64,000 nucleotides of DNA. Source: G965115915 sp965115915 (lineage in GTDB: Bacteria; Pseudomonadota; Gammaproteobacteria; Eutrophobiales; Eutrophobiaceae). A program made the translations under genes and the position numbers. Position 1 is the first letter of the stretch. Each line of letters begins with the position of its first letter. Location: assembly GCA_965115915.1 (NCBI GenBank), contig OZ220483.1:2029084-2093083 (forward strand), given 5' to 3'. The notes beneath the pieces were generated by a model that did not search any database, was not told where the DNA came from, and worked only from the letters and a program-made list of their open reading frames with translations. Positions 1-7,314 of this stretch are shown piece after piece.

Positions 1-564
1 GCGGAACAGCATAACAGCTCGCTGACGGCGGTCGCACAGGATGCGGCGGAAGCAGCGAAATTCTGGGCCGGACGCAAGGCGACCTTCCCGGCCGCGGGGC
101 GGCTGGCACCAGATTACTACTGCATGGACGGCACCATACCACGCCATCGGATCGGTGCAGTGTTGCGGCAGATTAGTGCTTTATCGAAAGAGTACGCGCT
201 GGCAGTGATCAATGTCTTTCACGCCGGGGACGGCAATCTGCACCCGCTGATCCTGTATGACGCGGGGATCGCAGAGGAATGCAAACGTGCCGAGGCCTTT
301 GGCAGCCGCATCCTGGAACTGTGTCTGGACAACGGAGGCACGATTACCGGAGAACACGGGGTCGGGTCGGAAAAGCTGCGTGAGATGTGTGTACAGTTTG
401 GTGAGGAAGAGCTTGTACAGTTCCATGCCGTACGCAGGGCCTTTGACGAACACGGTCTGCTGAACCCGGGTAAGGGAGTGCCGACACTGAGCCGCTGCGC
501 AGAATTCGGTGCCATGCATGTACATCACGGCCAATTGCCATTTCCACATCTGGAACGTTTCTGA
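1..564 (+). CDS. glcD: Glycolate oxidase FAD subunit GlcD, C-terminal part (5' end outside window)
   Basis: The frame is open from base 1 to a TGA at 562-564, so only about the last 187 residues are present. GlcD is the flavin subunit that oxidises glycolate to glyoxylate together with GlcE and GlcF. The visible part carries features of the C-terminal cap of this FAD-linked oxidase family: an RKATFPAAGR stretch near the window start, HAGDGNLHPLI, GEHGVGSEK, and the closing LNPGKG motif. glcE follows after a 24- to 42-nt gap and glcF after that, the usual glcDEF order. The truncation is due to the window edge, not to a mutation. Confidence 0.93.
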   Translation, partial: AEQHNSSLTAVAQDAAEAAKFWAGRKATFPAAGRLAPDYYCMDGTIPRHRIGAVLRQISALSKEYALAVINVFHAGDGNLHPLILYDAGIAEECKRAEAFGSRILELCLDNGGTITGEHGVGSEKLREMCVQFGEEELVQFHAVRRAFDEHGLLNPGKGVPTLSRCAEFGAMHVHHGQLPFPHLERF

Positions 565-606
565 GATATCCTCTGAACCCTGACCACATTGATCCGACCA
601 GAAGAC

Positions 607-1692
607 ATGTCTGCGCAATCGATGCATCAGGAACTGGAAGCAGAGTTCAGCGCATGCATTCGCGCACGCAAAGGTCGACCGTTACGCCTGCGCGCCGGGG
701 GCAGCAAGGATTTCTATGGCTGCCGCACGGATATGGGTAATGGCTGTGAGGTGCTGGATCTCAGCACCTATACCGGCGTGGTCGCTTATCAGCCAAGTGA
801 ACTGGTGGTGAGCGTGCGCGCCGGCACACGTCTGGATCAACTACAGCAGGCCCTGTACGAACAGGGTCAGATGCTCGCCTTTGAACCCCCGGCCTTTGCC
901 CGGACCGCGACCATCGGCGGCACGGTAGCCTGTGGTCTCGCTGGCCCAGGGCGTCCGTGGATGGGGGCGCTCCGGGATTCCGTGCTGGGGATCCGTTGCA
1001 TAAATGGCCGCGGGGAACGACTGCGCTTTGGTGGCCAGGTAATGAAAAACGTTGCCGGATTCGATATCTCTCGTCTGATGTGTGGGGCAATGGGAACGCT
1101 TGGAGTGTTGCTGGAAGTCTCGATAAAGGTGTTGCCCAGGCCGGATTGTGACAGGGCCTACCGTTATGCACTGGACAATCGCGCAGAAGCGGTACGCCTG
1201 ATGCAGGACTGGGCCGGGTCGATGCCCGCCCTTTCCGCCATCTGCTTCGACGGCAGGTATGTGCATCTTCGGCTTTCTGGAAGAGAACAAACGCTGTCCC
1301 GCGTGGCACGCAGACCGGGTCTGCAACCGGACCCCGAGGGTCTGCGCTGGTGGCAACAACTGCGTGAACACAGCAGTGACTTCTTTGCCGGGGACACACC
1401 ACTGTGGCGACTTTCGGTACCGCCGATGACAGTACTGGATACCGCACAAGAACCTTGCCTGATAGACTGGGCAGGGATGCAATACTGGCTGCGAAGTCAG
1501 CGACCCGCGACGGAAATCCGGGCACTGGCCGAACAGGTTGGCGGGCATGCGACACTGTTCCGTGGCGGTGAACGCCAGGCCGCGGTGTTCCATCCGCTGC
1601 CTGTCCCACTCCGGCGGCTGCATCAGCGCATACGGACAAGCTTCGACCCGGATCGGATATTCAATCCGGGCAGGCTCTACCCGGAGCTTTGA
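607..1692 (+). CDS. glcE: Glycolate oxidase FAD-binding subunit GlcE
   Basis: GlcE is the second flavin-binding subunit of glycolate oxidase. The protein (about 361 residues) has a PCMH-type FAD-binding N-terminus (LRAGGSKDFYG, then TIGGTVACGLAGPGRP and the VMKNVAGFD loop) and ends with FNPGRLYPEL, the family's usual C-terminus. I placed the start at the ATG at 607; the frame also offers a TTG at 589, six codons upstream, and neither has a strong ribosome-binding site. It lies between glcD and glcF, only 3 nt before the latter, so the three genes are almost certainly one transcript. Confidence 0.92.
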   Translation: MSAQSMHQELEAEFSACIRARKGRPLRLRAGGSKDFYGCRTDMGNGCEVLDLSTYTGVVAYQPSELVVSVRAGTRLDQLQQALYEQGQMLAFEPPAFARTATIGGTVACGLAGPGRPWMGALRDSVLGIRCINGRGERLRFGGQVMKNVAGFDISRLMCGAMGTLGVLLEVSIKVLPRPDCDRAYRYALDNRAEAVRLMQDWAGSMPALSAICFDGRYVHLRLSGREQTLSRVARRPGLQPDPEGLRWWQQLREHSSDFFAGDTPLWRLSVPPMTVLDTAQEPCLIDWAGMQYWLRSQRPATEIRALAEQVGGHATLFRGGERQAAVFHPLPVPLRRLHQRIRTSFDPDRIFNPGRLYPEL

Positions 1693-1695
1693 AGA

Positions 1696-2991
1696 ATGCA
1701 TCTCCGACCAGACGCTACCTTGACGGATGTCCCGGAAATGGCGGAGGCAGCGAATATCATACATAGCTGCGTACACTGCGGGTTTTGCACCGCGCACTGC
1801 CCCACCTATCAGCTTCTGGGCGATGAACTGGATAGCCCGCGTGGGCGAATCTACCTGATACGTGCACTGTTGGAGGGGAAACCGAGCAGCCGAAAGACCA
1901 TGCAGCACCTGGACCGCTGTTTGAACTGCCGCGCTTGTGAAACCGCCTGTCCCTCCGGAGTGCGTTATAGCCGCCTGCTGCACATAGGCCAGCAGACTCT
2001 GCGCAAACGGTCACGAACACACCGTGCGTGGCCGCGCTTTCTGTGCCAAATACTCTCACAGCGACGGTACATCACCACACTGTATGCCGCAGGCAGGGCT
2101 CTGCGCCCACTGCTGCCTCGTGCCTGGCGCGTCCAGATCCCGGTACCACAGCCGGCAGCACCCGCCGCCAGTGTCATGACGAATGCGCAGACTGGCACAC
2201 GCTCGGTCATCCTTTGTCAGGGTTGCGTACAGCAGGTCCTGTCGCCGGAGATCAACCAGGCTGCCAGGCTGCTGTTACACCGGCTGGGAGTCCGGACGGA
2301 GTCCCCCGTGAAAGAAGGCTGTTGCGGCGCGCTGCAATACCACTATGGAAGTACCCGGCTGGCGCTGCGGCAGGCACGGCACAACATCGATATCTGGTGG
2401 CCACACCTCCAAACGGGAACCGACATGATCCTGAGCACCGCCAGCGGCTGCGGCCTGATGATCAAGGAATACGGGGAACTGCTCGGAGACGACCCTCGCT
2501 ACGCCGAACGTGCGGCTGAAATCAGCGCCCGCACACGGGACATTGCCGAATACTTCGACACTGCAACACTCGCCTGCCTGCAAGAACAACTGGCTGTGCG
2601 CCCCTCGTCGCTCAAGCTGCCACGCCTGGCTTGCCAGTGCCCCTGCACACTGCAACACGGCCAGGACCGGCCGGAACAGATGCCGGTACTGCTGCGGGGA
2701 CTGGGGTTTGAGTTGAGTACAATACCTCCCGACGGGCATTGTTGCGGCTCAGCAGGGATCTATTCGCTACTGCATCCGGGCATCGCCCGGCGGCTGGGAC
2801 AGCGGAAAGTACAACAACTGATGTCCGGGCAGCCGGATATCCTCGTTACCGCCAACATTGGTTGTCTGCACCATCTGCGAAAGTACAGCCCGGTCCCGGT
2901 TCAGCACTGGCTGAACGTGGTGGCTGACACCATGGCATCCGTTCCCGCAGACAACCACCACAAACCCGCGGCGGAAGGCAACACGGTGTGA
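1696..2991 (+). CDS. glcF: Glycolate oxidase iron-sulfur subunit GlcF
   Basis: GlcF passes electrons from the GlcDE flavins onward to the respiratory chain. The 431-residue protein has two ferredoxin-type CxxCxxCxxxCP motifs (Cys 25/28/31/35 and Cys 75/78/81/85), each expected to hold a 4Fe-4S cluster. Two cysteine-rich CCG motifs (EGCCGALQ near residue 200 and GHCCGSAG near 345) follow, as in heterodisulfide-reductase-like subunits. The start codon comes 3 nt after the glcE stop. Length and motif order are normal for the family. No terminator is obvious before the tat genes 90 nt downstream. Confidence 0.94.
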   Translation: MHLRPDATLTDVPEMAEAANIIHSCVHCGFCTAHCPTYQLLGDELDSPRGRIYLIRALLEGKPSSRKTMQHLDRCLNCRACETACPSGVRYSRLLHIGQQTLRKRSRTHRAWPRFLCQILSQRRYITTLYAAGRALRPLLPRAWRVQIPVPQPAAPAASVMTNAQTGTRSVILCQGCVQQVLSPEINQAARLLLHRLGVRTESPVKEGCCGALQYHYGSTRLALRQARHNIDIWWPHLQTGTDMILSTASGCGLMIKEYGELLGDDPRYAERAAEISARTRDIAEYFDTATLACLQEQLAVRPSSLKLPRLACQCPCTLQHGQDRPEQMPVLLRGLGFELSTIPPDGHCCGSAGIYSLLHPGIARRLGQRKVQQLMSGQPDILVTANIGCLHHLRKYSPVPVQHWLNVVADTMASVPADNHHKPAAEGNTV

Positions 2992-3022
2992 GCATGCCAC
3001 CTCATCAAACCGCGACACAGGC

Positions 3023-3051
3023 TTCCCAAGCATCGGCAAGTGGTCTATGAT
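3023..3051 (+). promoter_or_regulatory. Candidate sigma70 promoter for tatABC
   Basis: TTCCCA (3023-3028) and TATGAT (3046-3051) are separated by 17 nt and lie about 30 nt upstream of the tatA start. Matches are 4/6 and 5/6 to consensus. It is a sequence match only. Confidence 0.4.
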
Positions 3052-3080
3052 CCTTCAGCACACGCTCCAGCCATGGGATC

Positions 3081-3305
3081 ATGATTATGCCTAGCGTTAC
3101 CGAACTACTGATTATCCTTGTTATCGTCGCGCTACTGTTTGGCACCAAAAAGCTCCGCAGCATGGGAGGGGACCTCGGTGGCGCGGTAAAAGGCTTCCGT
3201 TCCGCACTGCAAGAATCCGAGACGGAAGAAGCCCAAAGGACCGCTGCCGAACAGTCGACGGAGATGGACACCTCCGCTCATGCGCAACAGCAGAGCAAAG
3301 ACTAA
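3081..3305 (+). CDS. tatA: Sec-independent protein translocase subunit TatA
   Basis: TatA polymerises to form the twin-arginine protein-export pore in the inner membrane. The 74-residue protein has one N-terminal membrane helix (LLIILVIVALLFG), the hinge FGTKKLRSMGGDLG, an amphipathic helix (GAVKGFRSALQE) and a short charged tail, which is the full TatA architecture. The ATG at 3081 encodes MIMPSV; the ATG two codons later (3087) is equally possible. It is first in a tatA-tatB-tatC operon. Confidence 0.94.
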   Translation: MIMPSVTELLIILVIVALLFGTKKLRSMGGDLGGAVKGFRSALQESETEEAQRTAAEQSTEMDTSAHAQQQSKD

Positions 3306-3326
3306 CATCGCCGTCACGCGCTACTC

Positions 3327-3578
3327 GTGTTCGACGTAGGTTTCTGGGAACTATTACTGCTGGCAAGCGTCGGCCTGCTGGTCATCGGCCCGGACCGTCT
3401 CCCTGCCGCACTGGCGCAACTTGGCCGGCTGCTGGCACATGCACGAAGCACGTTGCGCCTGTTCCAACGGGAACTGGAACAGGCGGCACAACTGGATGAA
3501 GGCGCAGACCTGCGTGAGCGCATGGAGCAACTGGAGCGACTGCGTGAGCAGGCCCCGGAACCACCCTCGAAACGCTAG
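3327..3578 (+). CDS. tatB: Sec-independent protein translocase subunit TatB
   Basis: TatB joins TatC to make the receptor for twin-arginine signal peptides. The start is a GTG (3327) encoding MFDVGFWELLLL; the N-terminus MFDxGFxELL and the VIGPDRLPAALAQLGRLL stretch are typical of TatB rather than TatA. At 83 residues it is short for TatB because the variable charged C-terminal region is reduced to a short coiled coil (about residues 45-75). It follows tatA by 21 nt and precedes tatC. Confidence 0.93.
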   Translation: MFDVGFWELLLLASVGLLVIGPDRLPAALAQLGRLLAHARSTLRLFQRELEQAAQLDEGADLRERMEQLERLREQAPEPPSKR

Positions 3579-3635
3579 CGGACGAACCGGATACGAAACC
3601 CGGGTCCGCTAGCCCTTGCAACCGACTGTAGCGGG

Positions 3636-4352
3636 ATGATTCCGGCGGAGCAGGATCAACATCGCCCCCTGATTGAACACTTGCGGGAACTGCGTTCCCG
3701 GCTGTTAAACTCCCTCGTCTGCGTGCTGCTGGTATTTCTGTGCCTGCTACCCTTCTCCAGTTCGCTGTACACACTGCTGTCCCGCCCCCTGCTTGAGAAA
3801 TTGCCACTGTACGGTGGTGGCATGATCGCAACACAGGTCGCCTCCCCATTTTTCACTCCGTTAAAGCTGTGTTTCTTCTTCGCGGTATTTGTCTGCATGC
3901 CATGGATTTTGTATCAGCTCTGGTGCTTCATTGCCCCCGGCCTGTATCGAAGGGAACAGCGGGCCGCTCTACCCATATTGCTCAGCAGTGTGCTGCTGTT
4001 CTACTGCGGCTGTTTATTCGCCTATTTCGTGGTGCTGCCACTGATTTTTTCCTTCTTCCTCGCGGTGGTGCCGGAGGGAGTGTCGTTGATGGCCGATATA
4101 CACCACTACATGAACTTTGTCATCCTGCTGTTCTTCGCCTTCGGCATCGCCTTTGAAATCCCGATTGCCACGTGGATAGTGATCCGAAGCGGGCTGGCCA
4201 GTCGGGAAACACTGCGCAGAAACCGCGCATGGGTAATCGTCTTCGCCTTCGTCGCCGGCATGCTGCTGACACCCCCGGACGTGCTATCGCAGATACTGCT
4301 GGCAATCCCCATCTGGCTACTGTTCGAGATCGGACTGCTATTGAGCCGCTAG
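3636..4352 (+). CDS. tatC: Sec-independent protein translocase subunit TatC
   Basis: TatC binds the twin-arginine motif of exported folded proteins. The 238-residue protein begins with the conserved cytoplasmic motif PLIEHLRELRSRLL, then shows six hydrophobic segments including the FYCGCLFAYFVVLP and LLFFAFGIAFEIP helices conserved in the family. It closes the tat operon. The stop codon lies inside a perfect 16-bp palindrome (4343-4358). The gene converges on hisE; the more usual arrangement in related bacteria has hisE and tatA in the same direction, so a local inversion is likely. Confidence 0.95.
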   Translation: MIPAEQDQHRPLIEHLRELRSRLLNSLVCVLLVFLCLLPFSSSLYTLLSRPLLEKLPLYGGGMIATQVASPFFTPLKLCFFFAVFVCMPWILYQLWCFIAPGLYRREQRAALPILLSSVLLFYCGCLFAYFVVLPLIFSFFLAVVPEGVSLMADIHHYMNFVILLFFAFGIAFEIPIATWIVIRSGLASRETLRRNRAWVIVFAFVAGMLLTPPDVLSQILLAIPIWLLFEIGLLLSR

Positions 4353-4358
4353 CGGCTC
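4343..4358. repeat. Perfect 16-bp palindrome spanning the tatC stop codon
   Basis: GAGCCGCT is followed directly by its reverse complement AGCGGCTC. It could fold as a stem at the mRNA 3' end of tatABC, but no U-tract follows on the plus strand, so it is not a classical terminator. Confidence 0.5.
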
Positions 4359-4399
4359 GCACAGAAAAAACACCCCGCAACGCGGCAAGGCTCGCATAC
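4355..4399. repeat. Direct repeat copy 1 between tatC and hisE
   Basis: About 45 bp, nearly identical to 4437-4481; both contain CACCCCGCAACGCGGCAAGG beside an A-rich tract. The two copies lie about 82 bp apart, in the only gap between the convergent tat and his operons. Confidence 0.75.
4365..4385 (-). terminator. Candidate intrinsic terminator of the his operon (distal copy)
   Basis: Duplicate of the terminator-like hairpin at 4446-4470: the same CCGC-GTT-GCGG stem (plus 4375-4385) followed on the minus strand by GGTG and six T residues. A tandem back-up terminator is the simplest reading. Confidence 0.42.
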
Positions 4400-4436
4400 T
4401 CATTAGCCCTCACGGCTCGCCTTTGGCCGCAAACTA

Positions 4437-4481
4437 CGCTCACACAGAAAAACAACACCCCGCAACGCGGCAAGGCTCACC
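4437..4481. repeat. Direct repeat copy 2 between tatC and hisE
   Basis: Second copy of the 45-bp repeat at 4355-4399, differing by a few bases. It begins 11 bases beyond the hisE stop codon, measured along the direction of his transcription. Confidence 0.75.
4446..4470 (-). terminator. Candidate intrinsic terminator of the his operon (proximal)
   Basis: Read on the minus strand, a short stem CCGC-GTT-GCGG (plus 4460-4470) is followed by GGTGTTG and a run of T residues (complement of plus 4446-4456). It sits about 20 nt after the hisE stop. The stem is only 4 bp with a GC-rich extension, so strength is uncertain. Confidence 0.45.
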
Positions 4482-4491
4482 AGTACACGAC

Positions 4492-4827
4492 TTACTCTTC
4501 ACCCCTCGAGGAAGCGCGGCTCGCCTTCTCCTCCAGGCCGCTCCGGTACTGCCGGCGTTGCAGTTCCTCTATCACCTGCTGCAGGCTCAGCTTGTGCCAG
4601 CCAAGCAGCACCAGGGTGTGATACCAGAGGTCGGCCACCTCATGCACCAATTCCTCGCCGCCACCCGCCTTTGCCGCAAGCACCACCTCAATGGCCTCCT
4701 CGCCGAACTTTCTGAGTATATGGTTTTCCCCCGCCGCAAACAGGCTGGCTGTGTAGGAATGCTCCTCGCCAGCCTCCCTGCGCGCCTTGAGCCGGGCCTC
4801 CAGTTGATACAGAAATTCCTCGCTCAT
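4492..4827 (-). CDS. hisE: Phosphoribosyl-ATP pyrophosphatase HisE
   Basis: HisE performs the second step of histidine biosynthesis, converting phosphoribosyl-ATP to phosphoribosyl-AMP and pyrophosphate. The 111-residue all-helical protein shows the MazG-like metal-binding signature (KFGEEAIEVVLAAK followed by LVHEVADLWYHTLVLL). It is the last gene of hisA-hisF-hisI-hisE, starting 2 nt after the hisI stop, with a good ribosome-binding site (GGGAGAG) upstream of ATG. Here hisI and hisE are separate, not fused as in enteric bacteria. Confidence 0.95.
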   Translation of the reverse strand: MSEEFLYQLEARLKARREAGEEHSYTASLFAAGENHILRKFGEEAIEVVLAAKAGGGEELVHEVADLWYHTLVLLGWHKLSLQQVIEELQRRQYRSGLEEKASRASSRGEE

Positions 4828-4829
4828 GG

Positions 4830-5231
4830 TTATTCTCTCCCGGCGGCATCTGGCACCGCGTTGTCGTCGCTGTCAATATCCCGCCACGCCCCGTCACGCC
4901 AGTGTCTGAAAAAACAACTCTCTTTTCCAGTATGACAGGCGCTGCCACCAACCTGACGGACTCGGATCAGCAATGCGTCAGCATCACAGTCCAGGCGGAT
5001 CTCCTGAATGTGCTGTATGTGACCGGAACTCTCTCCCTTGTGCCACAGGCACTGTCTCGAACGCGACCAGAACACCGTCTGGCCCAGTTCCAGGCTTTGC
5101 TTCAAGGACTCCCGATTCATCCATGCCTGCATCAACACCTTGCCGCTGCTGTGGTCCTGAATGATCGCAGGCACCAACCCTTGCGGATTCCAGCGAAGCT
5201 GTTCCAGCCAATCCTCGGAACGGATACTCAC
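4830..5231 (-). CDS. hisI: Phosphoribosyl-AMP cyclohydrolase HisI
   Basis: HisI opens the purine ring of phosphoribosyl-AMP, the third step of histidine biosynthesis. Family motifs are WNPQGLVPAIIQD, LMQAWMNRESL, the FWSRSRQCLWHKGESSGH block and the zinc-binding DCDADALLI. I set the start at the GTG whose last bases form the hisF stop (GTGA, 5228-5231); this gives 133 residues beginning MSIRSEDWLEQLRW. A longer reading from a TTG at 5252 would add seven residues without homology support. Confidence 0.93.
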   Translation of the reverse strand: MSIRSEDWLEQLRWNPQGLVPAIIQDHSSGKVLMQAWMNRESLKQSLELGQTVFWSRSRQCLWHKGESSGHIQHIQEIRLDCDADALLIRVRQVGGSACHTGKESCFFRHWRDGAWRDIDSDDNAVPDAAGRE

Positions 5232-5986
5232 AGACGCACCGTTATTCCGCAATCCGCCATGTGCCGCTTTGCCTCCCCGATGGTGTATAGTCCAAAATGA
5301 AACAGGCTTGCCACCAGCACGGCATCGGCCTGCCCCTGCATGATGCCATCGACCAGATCCTGCAGACTACCCGCCCCGCCTGAAGCGATCACCGGCACTG
5401 GTACCACCGCACTGATTGCACGTGTGAGTTCCAGGTCGAAACCGTCCCGTGTACCGTCGCGGTCCATACTGGTCAGCAGGATCTCCCCGGCCCCCAACTC
5501 GGACACTCGCGCCGCCCAGGAAATCGCGTCCAGCCCGGTACCACGCCGACCCCCATGGGAAAAGACTTCCCACCTGCCAGGACCGCTCTGACGCGCATCG
5601 ATCGCGACCACGATGCACTGGGAGCCAAAATGCCCGGCGGCATCCGCCACCAGTTCCGGCCTCTCCAGCGCCGCAGTGTTGATGCTCACCTTGTCCGCGC
5701 CAGCATCAAGTATCCGGTGCATATCCTCCAGGCTACGGATGCCTCCGCCCACCGTCAGCGGAATAAAGACCTGTGCGGCAACCTGCTCGATCACATGGAT
5801 AAGGGTATCACGCCCCTCGCTGCTGGCGGTAATGTCCAGAAACGCGAGTTCATCCGCCCCTTGCCGGTCATAGCCACGCGCCACCTCGGCCGGGTCTCCC
5901 GCATCCTTGATATCAACAAAACGTACACCTTTGACGACCCGGCCCGCATCCACGTCGAGACACGGAATGATTCGCTTCGCAACCAT
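5228..5986 (-). CDS. hisF: Imidazole glycerol phosphate synthase cyclase subunit HisF
   Basis: HisF is a (beta/alpha)8 barrel that uses ammonia delivered by HisH to make imidazole glycerol phosphate and AICAR. Starting from the ATG at 5986, the two catalytic aspartates fall at residues 11 (PCLDVDAG) and 130 (VVAIDAR), exactly the family positions. The start overlaps the hisA stop by one base (TGATG). Phosphate-binding loops TVGGGIRS and ASGGAG are present. The partner glutaminase hisH is not in this window. Confidence 0.96.
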   Translation of the reverse strand: MVAKRIIPCLDVDAGRVVKGVRFVDIKDAGDPAEVARGYDRQGADELAFLDITASSEGRDTLIHVIEQVAAQVFIPLTVGGGIRSLEDMHRILDAGADKVSINTAALERPELVADAAGHFGSQCIVVAIDARQSGPGRWEVFSHGGRRGTGLDAISWAARVSELGAGEILLTSMDRDGTRDGFDLELTRAISAVVPVPVIASGGAGSLQDLVDGIMQGQADAVLVASLFHFGLYTIGEAKRHMADCGITVRL

Positions 5987-6729
5987 CAGGTGATACCGCA
6001 AAGTTCGTCCGCAAGGCACTGTGCCTCGCTCAGATCCAGTGTGCCGTCATAGAGCGCACGCCCTGTGATGACACCGTAGATGCCCTCCGCCTCCAGTGTG
6101 CACAGGGTGCGCACATCCTCCAGATCACGCACCCCCCCGGAGGCGATCACAGGCACCGACACCTGTCTGCTAATATCCAGCGCCGCCTCGGCATTGACAC
6201 TGCTGAGCATCCCGTCCCGGGTAATATCGGTAACAATGAATGCGCTGACCCCATCCTCTGCAAAGCGCCGGGCCATGTCCGCCGCACTGTCCCCGGACAG
6301 CCGTAACCAGCCATCGGTCGCAACCCTGCCCTCCCGGCAGTCCAGTGCCACCAGGATGTGACCGGAGAACTCCGCACAGGCCCTGGTGACAAACTGCGGC
6401 GTGGAAACCGCACGGGTACCCAGAATAAGGTAACGCGCCCCGGCTTCCAGATAAGACTCCATCGTGGCCTCGTCGCGTATGCCCCCACCCACCTGCACCG
6501 GGATATCCGCACAGCGCTCGACTATGGCACGGATACGCTCCGCATTGACGGGCCTGCCTTGAACGGCACCATCCAGATCCACCACATGCAGGCGACGTGC
6601 CCCGGCCTTGAGCCAACGCTCGGCAACAACGAGCAGATCATCCGAGTAGACCGTTTGCTGGTCCATCCGTCCCTGGGCAAGACGCACACACTTGCCATCC
6701 TTGATGTCGATGGCAGGTATTAGCAGCAC
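5986..6729 (-). CDS. hisA: Phosphoribosylformimino-AICAR-ribotide isomerase HisA
   Basis: HisA is the Amadori isomerase preceding HisF in the pathway. The 247-residue barrel has Asp8 (IPAIDIKDGKCVRL) and Asp130 (LVALDCREG), the two catalytic acids, and the VQVGGGIRD phosphate site. The start is a GTG at 6729 with no clear ribosome-binding site, and an in-frame stop lies two codons upstream. It is the first gene of this cluster: the usual upstream neighbours hisB and hisH are absent, replaced by non-coding DNA and the hairpin array. Confidence 0.95.
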   Translation of the reverse strand: MLLIPAIDIKDGKCVRLAQGRMDQQTVYSDDLLVVAERWLKAGARRLHVVDLDGAVQGRPVNAERIRAIVERCADIPVQVGGGIRDEATMESYLEAGARYLILGTRAVSTPQFVTRACAEFSGHILVALDCREGRVATDGWLRLSGDSAADMARRFAEDGVSAFIVTDITRDGMLSSVNAEAALDISRQVSVPVIASGGVRDLEDVRTLCTLEAEGIYGVITGRALYDGTLDLSEAQCLADELCGIT

Positions 6730-6903
6730 GGTTCAGCCGCCCCCAACGGGCCGCGACACCCATCCCGCCACCGGTACCACCCCAGCCTGGCTCCGGCGCC
6801 TTTCATAGACTGCGACTCAGGACCCCTGTGCACCGACCCGCAGTCCCCCCCTGTACCGACACCTCCCGATTTGTTGGTATTCATGCCATAACGATAACAC
6901 GGC

Positions 6904-7314
6904 TTGTCGCTCATCCATGAGCGACAACGCCGGTTTGTCCGTCATCCGTGAGCGACAACGCCGGTTGTCCGTCATCCGTGAGCGACAACGCCGGTTTGTC
7001 CGTCATCCGTGAGCGACAACGCCGGTTTGTCCGTCATCCGTGAGCGACAACGCCGGTTGTCCGTCATCCGTGAGCGACAACGCCGGTTGTCCGTCATCCG
7101 TGAGCGACAACGCCGGTTTGTCCGTCATCCGTGAGCGACAACGCCGGTTTGTCCGTCATCCGTGAGCGACAACGCCGGTTTGTCCGTCATCCGTGAGCGA
7201 CAACGCCGGTTTGTCCGTCATCCGTGAGCGACAACGCCGGTTTGTCCGTCATCCGTGAGCGACAACGCCGGTTTGTCCGTCATCCGTGAGCGACAACGCC
7301 GGTTTGTCCGTCAT
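6904..7314. repeat. Tandem array of 13 imperfect-palindrome units (30/31 bp)
   Basis: Thirteen copies of GAGCGACAACGCCGG occur at 6919, 6950, 6980, 7011, 7042, 7072, 7102, 7133, 7164, 7195, 7226, 7257 and 7288, spaced 30 or 31 bp. Each unit is TTGTCCGTCATC + CGTGAGCGACAACGCCGG, with the outer parts complementary except two mispaired bases, so each can fold as a hairpin of about 10-bp arms. The first unit differs: TTGTCGCTCAT, two bases, then its exact reverse complement. Thirty-bp units lack one T in GCCGGT(T)TG. Because 31 is not a multiple of three no frame runs through it. The right end overlaps the 3' end of the Fic gene. Confidence 0.95.

Noticed and set aside
6904..7314. CRISPR array
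   Set aside because: Units of 30-31 bp abut directly with no variable spacers, and no cas gene is nearby.
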